The notes under the pieces: model-generated
The model's input: the letters and a program-made list of their open reading frames with translations, nothing else
The model's database searches: none
What the model was told of the DNA's origin: nothing
Shown: one piece after another, positions 17,254-26,272 of the stretch
Layout of the letters: every line of letters starts with the position of its first letter
How positions within the stretch are numbered: the stretch's first letter is position 1
Translations under genes and position numbers: made by a program
Assembly (NCBI GenBank): GCA_024655945.1
Contig: JANLFK010000004.1
Coordinates: 130,370 to 194,369 of the forward strand
DNA from: a candidate division KSB1 bacterium
GTDB lineage: Bacteria > Zhuqueibacterota > Zhuqueibacteria > JANLFK01 > Oleimicrobiaceae
DNA length: 64,000 bases
Direction of reading: 5' to 3'

Positions 17254-17293
17254 TGCAGAGACGAATGTGAGGCACCACTTTGCGAGGAGCCGC

Positions 17294-18112
17294 TTGATAG
17301 AAGTCGTCGAGGTCAGCCTTTCCTACCCCGGACAGGACGGAGGCAGTTGTCTGGCCTTAGATGGCGTGTCGTTGGTCATCGGCGCTGGCCAATCCCTTGG
17401 GCTGATGGGCGCCAACGGTTCGGGCAAGACCACCTTGGCCCGCTGTCTCAATGCTCTCCTGGTGCCCACGGCCGGCACGGTGCTCGTGGATGGCCTGGAC
17501 ACCAGAGACCCTGCCAATCACTTGGCCATTCGCCAAAAAGTGGGAATGGTTTTCCAGAATCCGGACAACCAGATCGTGTCGGCCACGGTGGAACGAGAGA
17601 TCGCCTTCGGCCTCGAAAACCTCGGCATCCCTTACGAGGAGATGCACGCGCGAGTGGAAGAGGCACTGCAGCGGTTCGACCTGGTAGGCTACCGCCAGCA
17701 CCCGCCGCATCTGCTTTCTGGCGGCGAAAAGCAGCGGTTAGCCTTGGCAGCGGTGATGGCCATGCGCCCCAAGTACCTGGTCCTGGATGAACCCACTTCG
17801 CTGCTTGATCCGCAGGGCCGGGAGGCGATGGTGGCCATGATCCAGAGTCTGCATCACGAGCAAGGGTCCGCCGCAAATGGGGAGCAGGTCTCTACGCTAC
17901 TCATCAGCCAGTATCCCGAGGAGCTCTTGGGCATGGACCGCGTGCTCGTCATGGATCGCGGACGGATTGTTATGGACGGGCCGCCGGCAGAGGTGTTTCG
18001 CGAAGTGGAAGCCCTGCACCGTCTCGGCCTGGAGGCCCCGGTTGAGTTCGAATTGGAGCGGCTATTTGCGCGCCACGGTCTGGAATGGCATGTCAGAAAT
18101 GGCGTGGAGTGA
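17294..18112 (+). CDS. ABC transporter ATP-binding protein, EcfA/CbiO type, altered H-loop
   Basis: 272 residues from a TTG start with GAGGAG four bases upstream. An in-frame GTG at 17267 is the alternative; earlier codons fall in or before the promoter. Walker A GANGSGKT (39-46), Q-loop VFQNPDNQ, signature LSGGEKQR, and Walker B YLVLDEPTSLLDP. QNPDNQIV and EIAFGLENLG are hallmarks of energy-coupling-factor ATPases. The H-loop position reads LLISQYPEE, with Gln where a His normally polarises the attacking water, so hydrolysis may be weakened or regulated. It lies 13 bases before a carbohydrate-type (CUT1-like) transporter, which normally uses a MalK/UgpC ATPase. No EcfT/CbiQ gene is nearby. 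Confidence 0.88.
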   Translation: MIEVVEVSLSYPGQDGGSCLALDGVSLVIGAGQSLGLMGANGSGKTTLARCLNALLVPTAGTVLVDGLDTRDPANHLAIRQKVGMVFQNPDNQIVSATVEREIAFGLENLGIPYEEMHARVEEALQRFDLVGYRQHPPHLLSGGEKQRLALAAVMAMRPKYLVLDEPTSLLDPQGREAMVAMIQSLHHEQGSAANGEQVSTLLISQYPEELLGMDRVLVMDRGRIVMDGPPAEVFREVEALHRLGLEAPVEFELERLFARHGLEWHVRNGVE

Positions 18113-18125
18113 GGCTGGAGTTGGC

Positions 18126-20429
18126 ATGAGGAGGCGGCGCTTGCTGGAGAATCGGTCGACTCGTTTTCGGATGCTCGCTTATCTCCTGGCGCTGTGGGGT
18201 GCGCTTTGGGGCAAGGTAGGGGCGGCGGAGACGGTGGTGTTGCGGGTGGCCAACTGGGGCGGTGCCGAGGAGGTGAAAAGCGAGCAGGCCATCGCCGATG
18301 AGTTTGCTCGTCGGCATCCGGGGGTGGTGGTCCGCGTCGAATCCATTCCCGCGTCCAACTATAAGGAAAAAGTGCTGTCGGCCATCGCCGCTGGCTCGCC
18401 ACCCGATGTGTTCCTTCTCGACTCGGTCATCATGCCCACGTTCATCAATCGCGGACTGCTCTTGGACCTCATGCCCTTTGCCCGGGCCAAGGGCATCGAC
18501 CTGTCGATGTACTTTTCCAACGTGCTCAACATCGGCATGCGCGACAGCGCGCTGTACGCCTTCCCCAAGGACTTTAATCCTATCGCGATGTACTACAATC
18601 GCCGCATGTTCGACGAGGCTGGTTTGCCGTATCCACAGCGGGGCTGGACGTGGGAGGACTACTTGCGGCTGGCCAAGCAGCTCACCAAGGACGTGGATGG
18701 CGACGGTCGGATTGACCAGTTTGGCACAGCATTTTCCACCTACCTCTTCTACTGGCAGCCATTTGTCTGGATGAACCACGGCGACATTCTCAGCCCAGAT
18801 GGCAGCAAAGCTACCGGATACTTAAACTCGCCGGCCACCGAGGAGGCAGTACAGTTCCTTATCGACCTGCGGGTGAAACATCAGGTTGCCCCGCACGCGC
18901 AGTACGCGGCAGCCGAGAGTGGCGGCATCACCCGGCTCTTCTTCACCGGACGGATCGGCATGGTCGTGAGCGGGCACTGGCTGCTGACCACCATCCAGGA
19001 GTACATGAGGCGCGGCGAGTTAGAAGTGGGCGTGGCGCCGCTGCCCACACCTGCCAACGGCGCACACGTCACGGTCATGTACGAAGCAGGGTGGTGCGTG
19101 CCGAAGGGGACGCCGCATCCGGAGCTCGCCATGGAGTTGGCGGCCTTTTTGGGCGGCAAGTGGGCCGGCATGCAGCGCATCGAGTCGCTGATCGCCATCC
19201 CGGCCATCGTCGAAGTCGCCCGGAAACAGGCGGAGCTCGACCCCTTCGGCTTGGAACAAGTCTTCCTGGACGAGGTGCCTTACTGCCGCCAACCGTGGGG
19301 AACGGTCCTAGAGCAGTTCCGCCGGGTGGAGGAGCTGGTCAAGGACGCCGTGGACCTGGTGCTCTATCGCGGTTGGGACCTGCACGCGATGTTCACCGAC
19401 GCGGCGCGGAAGATCGACAAGGAATTCGCCGAGGCGCGCGAGACGCCGGTGGTGGCCGCTACCCCAGGATCCGAGCGCGGGTTCGTGTTGCGCTTCTTGT
19501 TCATCGTGGGGCTCGTCTCCCTTGGAGCTGCTTTGGCCAATCTTGCCCTGACCCGCCACAGGGAACGGCGCGTGACCGCAGAGGGTTATGGCTTCTTGCT
19601 GCCCTCGTTTGCGCATCTGCTGGTGTTCGTGCTGGCCCCGCTGCTCTTCTCCCTTTACCTGAGCGTGCACCGCTGGGACGTGATCATGCCCAACAAGCCT
19701 TTCGTGGGCCTGGACAACTACAGGTCGATCTTCACCGACCGGCTGTTCCTGAACGCGTTGAAGAATACGGCGCTGTACACCTTGCAGGTGCCAGTGGCGA
19801 TGACCATCTCCTTGGCGGTGGCGATGATGATGAACCAGCGCATCAAAGGGGTGAACCTGCTGCGGACTCTTTACTTCTTGCCGAGCGTGTCCTCTTTTGT
19901 GGCCATCGCCATGGTGTGGCAGTGGCTTTATGAGCCGCAATTTGGACTCATAAACTACCTGCTGCGGCTGCTGGGGCTCGGTAGCTGGAGCGGCCTGAGT
20001 AGCCCGAGCACTGCCCTGGTGTCCCTCATGGTGATGACCGTCTGGATGCAGATCGGCTACCAGATGGTGATTTTTCTGGCTGGCCTGCAAGGGATACCCG
20101 ATTTTCTCTACGAGGCGGCAATCATCGACGGGGCTAACCCCTGGCAGCGCTTCCGCCGTGTGACCCTGCCTCTGCTTAAACCAACCACGTTCTTCATCCT
20201 CGTGACGGCCATCATCGGCTCCTTTCAGGTCTTCACCTCCGTGTGGGTGATGACCCAGGGCGGCCCGGCGCGCACCACCGACGTCGTGGTCTATCACATC
20301 TACCAAAATGCCTGGGAATACCTGCGCATGGGCAGAGCCTCGGCGATGGCCTGGGTGCTGTTTTCCATCATCTTGGTCATCACGCTCGTGCAGTTCCGCC
20401 TCATCGGCAGGCGGGTGGAGTATAGCTGA
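18126..20429 (+). CDS. Fused family-1 solute-binding protein and MalF-type permease
   Basis: 767 residues. After an N-terminal export or anchor segment (about 16-35) comes a complete extracellular solute-binding protein (to about 445), with family-1 features such as FARRHPGVVVRV, AAGSPPDVFLLD, FNPIAMYYNRRMFDEAGL and PLPTPANG. A transmembrane helix near 460 leads into a MalF/UgpA-like permease (about 480-767) with LLVFVLAPLLFSLYLS, LLRTLYFLPSV and the EAA loop YEAAIIDGANPWQRF. In most CUT1 importers these are separate genes. The reading frame is open throughout. GGAG lies five bases before the ATG. The substrate is probably an oligosaccharide or related polyol, not determinable from sequence. 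Confidence 0.9.
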   Translation: MRRRRLLENRSTRFRMLAYLLALWGALWGKVGAAETVVLRVANWGGAEEVKSEQAIADEFARRHPGVVVRVESIPASNYKEKVLSAIAAGSPPDVFLLDSVIMPTFINRGLLLDLMPFARAKGIDLSMYFSNVLNIGMRDSALYAFPKDFNPIAMYYNRRMFDEAGLPYPQRGWTWEDYLRLAKQLTKDVDGDGRIDQFGTAFSTYLFYWQPFVWMNHGDILSPDGSKATGYLNSPATEEAVQFLIDLRVKHQVAPHAQYAAAESGGITRLFFTGRIGMVVSGHWLLTTIQEYMRRGELEVGVAPLPTPANGAHVTVMYEAGWCVPKGTPHPELAMELAAFLGGKWAGMQRIESLIAIPAIVEVARKQAELDPFGLEQVFLDEVPYCRQPWGTVLEQFRRVEELVKDAVDLVLYRGWDLHAMFTDAARKIDKEFAEARETPVVAATPGSERGFVLRFLFIVGLVSLGAALANLALTRHRERRVTAEGYGFLLPSFAHLLVFVLAPLLFSLYLSVHRWDVIMPNKPFVGLDNYRSIFTDRLFLNALKNTALYTLQVPVAMTISLAVAMMMNQRIKGVNLLRTLYFLPSVSSFVAIAMVWQWLYEPQFGLINYLLRLLGLGSWSGLSSPSTALVSLMVMTVWMQIGYQMVIFLAGLQGIPDFLYEAAIIDGANPWQRFRRVTLPLLKPTTFFILVTAIIGSFQVFTSVWVMTQGGPARTTDVVVYHIYQNAWEYLRMGRASAMAWVLFSIILVITLVQFRLIGRRVEYS

Positions 20430-20512
20430 TGGTCCGGCTGGCCGGCCGCGCAAGCGTCGCGCGCGGCGTGTGCTGAGAGATCCGAAAGAGAGGCGACATC
20501 GCAGAGAGCCAT

Positions 20513-21358
20513 ATGAAAGTGACACGTGCGAAAGGGGTGGGAAGGGTGGTGGGGCGCGTGCTCATCTACGCGGCGCTCCTGGCCTTGGCCCTGTCCATGC
20601 TCGTTCCCTTCATCTGGATGGTGATGACCTCCTTCATGAACGAGCTGGAAGTGAGCCAGTATCCGCCCAAGCTGTGGCCGAGCAAGTTTCTCTGGTCCAA
20701 CTACCGCGAGGCGCTGACGCTGCTCCCGTTCGGGCGGTTCTTCTTGAATTCCGTGATCATGAGCGTCGGCGCGGTGGCCCTGCAGCTGCTGGTGTGTTCC
20801 ATGGCGGCATTTGCCTTTGCGCGGCTGCACTTCCGAGGACGGGATCGCCTCTTTGGCCTGTACATCGCCACGATGATGATCCCGGTGATCGTGACGATCA
20901 TTCCCGCTTTTCTCATCGTCGATGCCTTTGGCTGGGTGAACACCTACCAGGGACTCATTCTCTACTTTGCCAGCAGTGTGTGGGGCATATTTCTGCTGCG
21001 CCAGTTCTTCTTGACGCTGCCCAGGGATCTGGAGGATGCGGCGCGCATCGATGGCGCTTCGACCTTTCACATCTACTGGCGCATCGCCCTGCCGCTGTCC
21101 AAACCGGCGCTGGCCACTCTGGGCATCTTCTCGTTTATGGCCGTGTGGCGCGACTTTCTCTGGTCGTTGATCGTCACCACGCAGATGGACATGCGGCCGG
21201 TGGAGGTCGGGATTGCCTTTTTCCACAACATGCACGTCACCAAATGGCCCTACCAAATGGCCGCGGCCGTGTGCGTGATGTTGCCGATCGTCGTCATCTT
21301 TTTCGTGGCGCAGCGCTACTTCGTGAGGGGTATCACGCTCACGGGGCTGAAAGGGTAG
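20513..21358 (+). CDS. Carbohydrate ABC transporter permease, MalG type
   Basis: 281 residues, about six transmembrane helices. The cytoplasmic EAA loop reads LEDAARIDGASTFHIYWRIALP, followed by LSKPALATLG. The N-terminal VPFIWMVMTSFMNELEVSQ and the WPSKFLWSNYREA segment are typical of MalG/UgpE permeases. It pairs with the permease half of the preceding fusion to form the channel. The 83-base gap before it has no obvious terminator. GAGAG lies upstream of the ATG. Confidence 0.92.
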   Translation: MKVTRAKGVGRVVGRVLIYAALLALALSMLVPFIWMVMTSFMNELEVSQYPPKLWPSKFLWSNYREALTLLPFGRFFLNSVIMSVGAVALQLLVCSMAAFAFARLHFRGRDRLFGLYIATMMIPVIVTIIPAFLIVDAFGWVNTYQGLILYFASSVWGIFLLRQFFLTLPRDLEDAARIDGASTFHIYWRIALPLSKPALATLGIFSFMAVWRDFLWSLIVTTQMDMRPVEVGIAFFHNMHVTKWPYQMAAAVCVMLPIVVIFFVAQRYFVRGITLTGLKG

Positions 21359-21407
21359 GCACCGACAAGCTCAGCAGAGAGCGGAGCAAGTTCTCAGGAG
21401 GAATGCG

Positions 21408-23135
21408 ATGGGGAAGATGGCCTCGAAGATCGACGCTTCCGCGGCGGGCATAAGCAGGCGGGTGTTTGTGGGATTCTCGACGCTCGGCGCCTTGCTCGGA
21501 TTCTTTTTCGGGAGCGCCTGGGCGCGGTTGCAGGAAGCGCGTAGACAGCGGGTGGAGAAGGAGATGGTGAAGGGGGCCGAAGCGGTCGCTGGACTGGAGT
21601 TTACCGAGCCAGAGCGCGATCTGCTCATGGACGGCGTCAACGAGAACCTGGCTGCTTTCGAAAAACTGCGCGCCATCCCCTTGGACAACAGCGTACCTCC
21701 GGCGTTGCAGTTCAACCCAATTCCTGCGGGCGTGACCATCGCGACCAAGAAGGCCAAGAGCCGACGCAGTCGTGTGCAACTTCCGCCGCTGCCTTCTCGT
21801 TTGGAAGACGTAGCCTTTTGGCCGGTGACCTACCTGGGCGAGTTGCTGCGTACCCGCAAGGTGAGCTCGCGCGAGCTCACCCAAATGTATTTGGACCGAC
21901 TGCGCCGCTATGACCCCCATCTGAAATGTGCGGTCACGCTCACCGAGGAGCGCGCCTTGGAGCGGGCGAGGCGGGCGGACGAGGAGCTGGCCACAGGCAA
22001 GCGCCGTGGCCCCTTGCACGGGCTGCCCTGGGGTGCAAAAGACCTGTTGGCCACGCGCGGCTACAGGACCACCTGGGGCAGCGTGCCGTTCAAAGACCAA
22101 ATGCTCGACTATGATGCCACTGTGGTGCAGCGTTTGGATCAGGCCGGGGCTGTTCTGGTCGCCAAGCTCAGCTTGGGGGAGCTCGCCTGGGGCGACGTCT
22201 GGTTCGGCGGCCAGACGCGCAACCCATGGAACCTGGAACAGGGCTCCAGTGGCTCCTCTGCAGCTCCGGCATCAGCCACTGCCGCTGGGCTGGTGGCCTT
22301 TTCCATTGGCAGCGAGACCTACGGCTCCATCGTGTCGCCCTGTACGCGCTGCGGGGTCACCGGTCTTCGCCCCACCTTTGGCAGAGTGAGCCGCTTCGGC
22401 GCCATGGCGCTGAGCTGGAGCATGGACAAACTTGGTCCCATCTGCCGGTCTGTGGAAGATTGCGCCTTGGTGTTCCAAGCCATCTACGGACCGGACGGCA
22501 AGGACCTGACCGTGGTGGACGTTCCTTTTGCGTGGGATGCCCGCGCTGACCTGCGCAAGATCCGCGTGGGTTTTGTGCAGAGCGCCTTCGAGGACCCGCG
22601 CCGCGACCAGGAAGCCGCTCTGCGCGACGCCGCGGTCTTGGACACCCTCCGGTCTCTCGGCGTCGACCTGGTGCCGGTTGCGCTGCCGGATCTGCCCGTG
22701 GAGGCCTTGCAGTTCATCCTCAACGCGGAGGCGGCGGCTGCCTTCGACGAATTGACGCGCAGCAACCGCGACGACCTGATGGTGCGCCAGGTCAAGAACG
22801 CCTGGCCAAACGTGTTCAGGCATTCGCGACTCATCCCTGCGGTGGAATACATTCAGGCCAATCGCGTGCGCACCCTGCTTATGCAGGAGATGGCGAAGGT
22901 CATGGCTCAGGTCGACGTCTACGTGGTGCCAACCTTTGGCGGCAATAACCTTCTGCTCACCAATCTCACTGGCCATCCTTGCGTGGTGGTGCCAAACGGC
23001 TTCACCGAGAAAGGTACACCGACCAGCATCACGTTCGTGGGCAAATTGTTCGGCGAGGCGGATTTGTTAAGGGTGGCCAAGGCATATCAGGACGCCACTG
23101 ACTTTCATCTGCGGCACCCTGCGCTGCCCGACTAG
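21408..23135 (+). CDS. Amidase-signature family hydrolase with Tat signal
   Basis: 575 residues. The N-terminus ISRRVFVGFSTLG with a following hydrophobic stretch fits a twin-arginine signal, so the enzyme is probably exported or anchored in the periplasm. The amidase domain starts near 140. The catalytic triad is visible: Lys in WGAKDLL, cis-Ser in EQGSSGSSAAP and nucleophile Ser in GSETYGSIVSP. The canonical GGSSGGS and TGGSI motifs are slightly altered. Length exceeds GatA (about 480) because of the N-terminal extension. AGGAGG precedes the ATG. Export and lack of gatB/gatC argue against tRNA amidation; it may hydrolyse an amide imported by the neighbouring transporter. Confidence 0.87.
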   Translation: MGKMASKIDASAAGISRRVFVGFSTLGALLGFFFGSAWARLQEARRQRVEKEMVKGAEAVAGLEFTEPERDLLMDGVNENLAAFEKLRAIPLDNSVPPALQFNPIPAGVTIATKKAKSRRSRVQLPPLPSRLEDVAFWPVTYLGELLRTRKVSSRELTQMYLDRLRRYDPHLKCAVTLTEERALERARRADEELATGKRRGPLHGLPWGAKDLLATRGYRTTWGSVPFKDQMLDYDATVVQRLDQAGAVLVAKLSLGELAWGDVWFGGQTRNPWNLEQGSSGSSAAPASATAAGLVAFSIGSETYGSIVSPCTRCGVTGLRPTFGRVSRFGAMALSWSMDKLGPICRSVEDCALVFQAIYGPDGKDLTVVDVPFAWDARADLRKIRVGFVQSAFEDPRRDQEAALRDAAVLDTLRSLGVDLVPVALPDLPVEALQFILNAEAAAAFDELTRSNRDDLMVRQVKNAWPNVFRHSRLIPAVEYIQANRVRTLLMQEMAKVMAQVDVYVVPTFGGNNLLLTNLTGHPCVVVPNGFTEKGTPTSITFVGKLFGEADLLRVAKAYQDATDFHLRHPALPD

Positions 23136-23191
23136 GGGCAGAAACTTAACAGGAGTGAAAGGGGGCAAGTTATGGCAATGCGGAGGGGCCC

Positions 23192-23572
23192 ATGCAGAAG
23201 ATCAAGGAAGTATTCGCAGTCGTGGAGAACCGGCCTGGGGCCATTGGGCAGCTGTGCCAGGAGCTCGCGCGGCACAAAATCAACATTGAGGCCATCGGCG
23301 TGTTCGGCGACGTGGCCAAGCTGTGGGTCTCCAACACCAACAAGGCCTTGAAGACCCTCAGCGCCCTGGGCTACGAGGTTGAGGAGCGGGAGGTATTGGC
23401 CGCCGAGTTAGAGAACCAGCCCGGCGCCCTGGCAATGCTTACCCTCGCCTTGGGCGGAGCCGGGATCAACATTGAGTACTGCTACGGCACTATGAGCCCG
23501 GGACAAGAGCGCGGCGTGGTGATCCTGGATGTGTCGGACATCAACCGGGCACTGGCAGTGATGGGCAAGTAG
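23192..23572 (+). CDS. Small protein with two ACT domains
   Basis: 126 residues built of two tandem ACT folds, each opening with a typical ligand-loop motif: VVENRPGAIGQLCQEL and AELENQPGALAMLTLAL. Such proteins bind amino acids or other small metabolites and act as free-standing regulators. It follows the amidase by 56 bases, with GGAGGGG before the ATG. A regulatory role towards the amidase or transporter is possible but not shown. Confidence 0.88.
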   Translation: MQKIKEVFAVVENRPGAIGQLCQELARHKINIEAIGVFGDVAKLWVSNTNKALKTLSALGYEVEEREVLAAELENQPGALAMLTLALGGAGINIEYCYGTMSPGQERGVVILDVSDINRALAVMGK

Positions 23573-23816
23573 CTGGTGGGTTCTTCGGGCCATGCGGCGT
23601 GAACTCGGCCGTGAGTTCACCGGCGCGCCCCCAGGGTCACCTAAGCCCCCGTGGATGCCCTGGCGGGTCAGGCCTTGGCAAAGGGTAGCTGGTGCACGCC
23701 GCATTGGCGCGCGAGGGGGTGCATGCGCGAGCCGTGCCGCGCAAGGCGGGTGAATCTTTGCGCGCAGCACAGCACGGTAGACGCACGCCCCATTGACTCC
23801 TTACTCGGGAGGCTAC

Positions 23817-24938
23817 ATGGAGATCAGGGAGGTTCGCTCACGGCGGGAGGAGAGGGCTTTCGTGGCTCTGCCCTATCGCTTGTACAAGGGGCACCCCTAT
23901 TGGGTGCCACCATTGCGCAGCGAACAGCGGAAGCAGCTCCGTCCGGCGACTAACCCGCTGCTGCTGCATTGCGATTATGCGCTCTTCTTAGCCTGGGACG
24001 GCGGCCAGCCCGTGGGGCGCATCGCCGCCTTTGTGGATCGCCACGCCAACGCTTACTGGGGCGGCTCCATCGGCTTCTTCGGCTCCTACGAGTGCGTTGA
24101 TGACGATGAGGTCGCCACTGCCCTGCTGGGCGCGGCGCGGCAGTGGCTGCAGGCGCGGGGCATGACTGCCATGCGCGGGCCCATCAGCTTCGAGTCGCAG
24201 AACTGGGGCTTTGTCGTCGAAGGGTTCGACTACCCGCCCACGGTCATGTCGCCGTACAATCCGCCGTTCTACAACCGCCAGATGGAGGCGTTCGGCTTGC
24301 GCAAGGCGAAGGACCTGGAGGTATATCGGGGCGATGCCGCGCGCGGGTATGTGCTGCCGGAGCGCTTTGTGCGCCACCTGCAGCGCATCCAGGAGCGCCA
24401 TCAGGTGCGAGTGCGGACAATAGATGTGAAACGTCTGGACAGCGAAGTGAGGGTCATCGTCGACCTTGCCAATCGCTCTCTTGCGCATAACTGGGGCTAT
24501 GCTCCTGTGACTGACGCAGAGGCAGCCGAGATGGCGCGCAGCCTCAAACTCATCTTAGATCCGACGGTGGTCTTTATTGCGGAATCCGCCGGGCAGCCCA
24601 TCGGGTTTTCCATTGCCTTCCCGGACGTGAACGAGCTGCTGCGTGGCCTCAACGGGCGACTCTTCCCGTTCGGCATCTTTAGGCTGCTCTTTGGGCTCAA
24701 GAAGGTGAACAGCTACCGCATGTGGGCGCTGGGCATAGTGCCAGAATTCCACCGCCGGGGGATCGACACTCTGCTGTACGTGAAGACGTACGAGGCGCTG
24801 CAGCCGGGCGGCGCACGCCTAGAGGCCAACTATGTGCTGGAAGACAACTATGCAATGAAAGACGCCATCCTCAAGCTTGGCCTGCGATTGGTAAGGCGGT
24901 ATCGGGTCTACGAGATGCCACTTGCCCCGTCGTCCTGA
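23817..24938 (+). CDS. GNAT-like N-acetyltransferase family protein
   Basis: 373 residues. The N-terminal region (YKGHPYWVPPLRSEQR, PVGRIAAFVDRHAN, AMRGPISF) resembles a large uncharacterised GNAT-related family. The C-terminal half has a second GNAT-like fold with GQPIGFSIAFPDVNE and ALGIVPEFHRRGIDTLLY, the latter matching the acetyl-CoA binding turn. The start was chosen because GGGAGG lies four bases before this ATG, 24 bases inside the longest frame. The substrate is unknown. The 243-base gap upstream shows no feature. Confidence 0.8.
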   Translation: MEIREVRSRREERAFVALPYRLYKGHPYWVPPLRSEQRKQLRPATNPLLLHCDYALFLAWDGGQPVGRIAAFVDRHANAYWGGSIGFFGSYECVDDDEVATALLGAARQWLQARGMTAMRGPISFESQNWGFVVEGFDYPPTVMSPYNPPFYNRQMEAFGLRKAKDLEVYRGDAARGYVLPERFVRHLQRIQERHQVRVRTIDVKRLDSEVRVIVDLANRSLAHNWGYAPVTDAEAAEMARSLKLILDPTVVFIAESAGQPIGFSIAFPDVNELLRGLNGRLFPFGIFRLLFGLKKVNSYRMWALGIVPEFHRRGIDTLLYVKTYEALQPGGARLEANYVLEDNYAMKDAILKLGLRLVRRYRVYEMPLAPSS

Positions 24939-25029
24939 CGGGTGTGGCTCGCTCAGCAGCGGTGGAAAAGAATACGCAACAGTCCGTGAACCGCTGGAAA
25001 TGGGGTGGGGTAGGTGAGGAGAGACGCAT

Positions 25030-26118
25030 ATGACACGTTGGCTGCGCATAGCTTGTGTGGGCACGACATTTCTGAGCTTGCTTGGCACGATACGCGGCGG
25101 TTCAGTTGCGCGCGTGACGTTTTTTCAGGTGTGGGTGCTGGCCGGCTACGAAGGTTTGGCGGAATCGGCCTTCCCGGGCATGGCCAACGAGCCGACCATC
25201 ATGGTGGTGCGCCAGGACGAAGGCCAGCGGCTAGAGGTAGCCGCCTGGCTCAAGGAGCTGTTTCGCTTAGAGAGCGTCGACCTCCTTGATCTGGAGACCG
25301 TAGTGGAAGTGAACAGCGCAGAGGTCAGCGGCGCCCAGCCGCCCTTCTTTGATGCCGGGGAGTCTGGGGAGTTCCGCGTCTGGTGGCTCGGGGGGACCTC
25401 GTCTTCAGTAGAGGGCATGGTCGTTGTCTCCTTGGCGGCGGATTTCTTAGGCCAGGACCTGGTTCCGGCCATGCAGGTGCTGTGTGCACCAGGCGAAATG
25501 GTCCTGGTGGCCAGGCGGGTGGGTCTGCAGAGCGAAGGGGAGGAGCTTGGCTCGCTGGCAGCGCTGGGAAAGCCGGGCATGATTTTCATACTTGCCGCAA
25601 AGGGCGAGCTAATGGAAGTTGACCAGAACAGCTGCCGCAAGGCGGTGGACCACTACCTGCGGCTGCGCGGTCAGCAGAAACCCACCGGCGGCACCATCAA
25701 ACTGGTCGAGGACCCTGGCTATGTTCTCATGCGCCAGCTGTTCGCGCAGAGCCTGCAGCTCAGCGACCTCGACTATGGGGAGGACAAGCGCGTACCCGTC
25801 AGCTCCGGTTTTCCGCGGCCGGAAGTGATGCCCTACGACACCCCGCCGCAACTGAACAAAGGCGGGGAGGCTCTCATGGCCGCCTTGGAGCGGGTTTTCA
25901 CGGCTGAGGAGCTGGCTACGTTTGTCAAGACGACGGTGACGGTTTTGGTGAACGAGAAGGGGCAGGCGGAGGAGGTGCGCATTACGCCGCCGGTGAACCA
26001 GGAGATGCGCAGGCGCTGGCTCCGGGCGCTGAAACTCCTACGCTGGCAGCCGGCAACCCTGCACGGCAAAGATGTACACGCCTGGACGGTGCTGCCCGTA
26101 GGGGAGATGTTGAAATGA
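25030..26118 (+). CDS. Secreted protein with C-terminal TonB-C-like domain
   Basis: 362 residues with an N-terminal signal peptide (hydrophobic about 5-25). The middle has no recognised domain. The last 95 residues resemble a TonB C-terminal fold: MPYDTPPQLNKGGEALM, VTVLVNEKGQAEEVRI and ALKLLRWQPATLHGKDV are typical strands. The protein lacks the proline-rich spacer and membrane anchor geometry of real TonB, so it is probably periplasmic. AGGAGAG lies six bases before the ATG. Function unknown. Confidence 0.75.
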   Translation: MTRWLRIACVGTTFLSLLGTIRGGSVARVTFFQVWVLAGYEGLAESAFPGMANEPTIMVVRQDEGQRLEVAAWLKELFRLESVDLLDLETVVEVNSAEVSGAQPPFFDAGESGEFRVWWLGGTSSSVEGMVVVSLAADFLGQDLVPAMQVLCAPGEMVLVARRVGLQSEGEELGSLAALGKPGMIFILAAKGELMEVDQNSCRKAVDHYLRLRGQQKPTGGTIKLVEDPGYVLMRQLFAQSLQLSDLDYGEDKRVPVSSGFPRPEVMPYDTPPQLNKGGEALMAALERVFTAEELATFVKTTVTVLVNEKGQAEEVRITPPVNQEMRRRWLRALKLLRWQPATLHGKDVHAWTVLPVGEMLK

Positions 26119-26272
26119 ATGCTGTACCGAGCCGACAGCGACGCTTCGGCCAAGGGGCACCGACCCAGTGACTTTGAAAACCTTTTGGTTTTTTCGCGCG
26201 GTTTTATAGATTTGAATGGCGCGTTAGGACTGGTGTGGAAGGAGAGGCATTTACTCAGGCGAGGAGAGCATC

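Noticed and set aside
19308-20525. A 405-residue minus-strand open frame opposite the permease part of the fusion
   Set aside because: Opposite a well-supported permease; it consists of low-information basic and His-rich sequence typical of antisense frames.
26185-26225. AT-rich AAAACC-TTTT-GGTTTT hairpin and TATAGA before the transketolase gene
   Set aside because: The stem is weak, and no -35 box at 16-18 bases was found, so neither a terminator nor a promoter can be supported.
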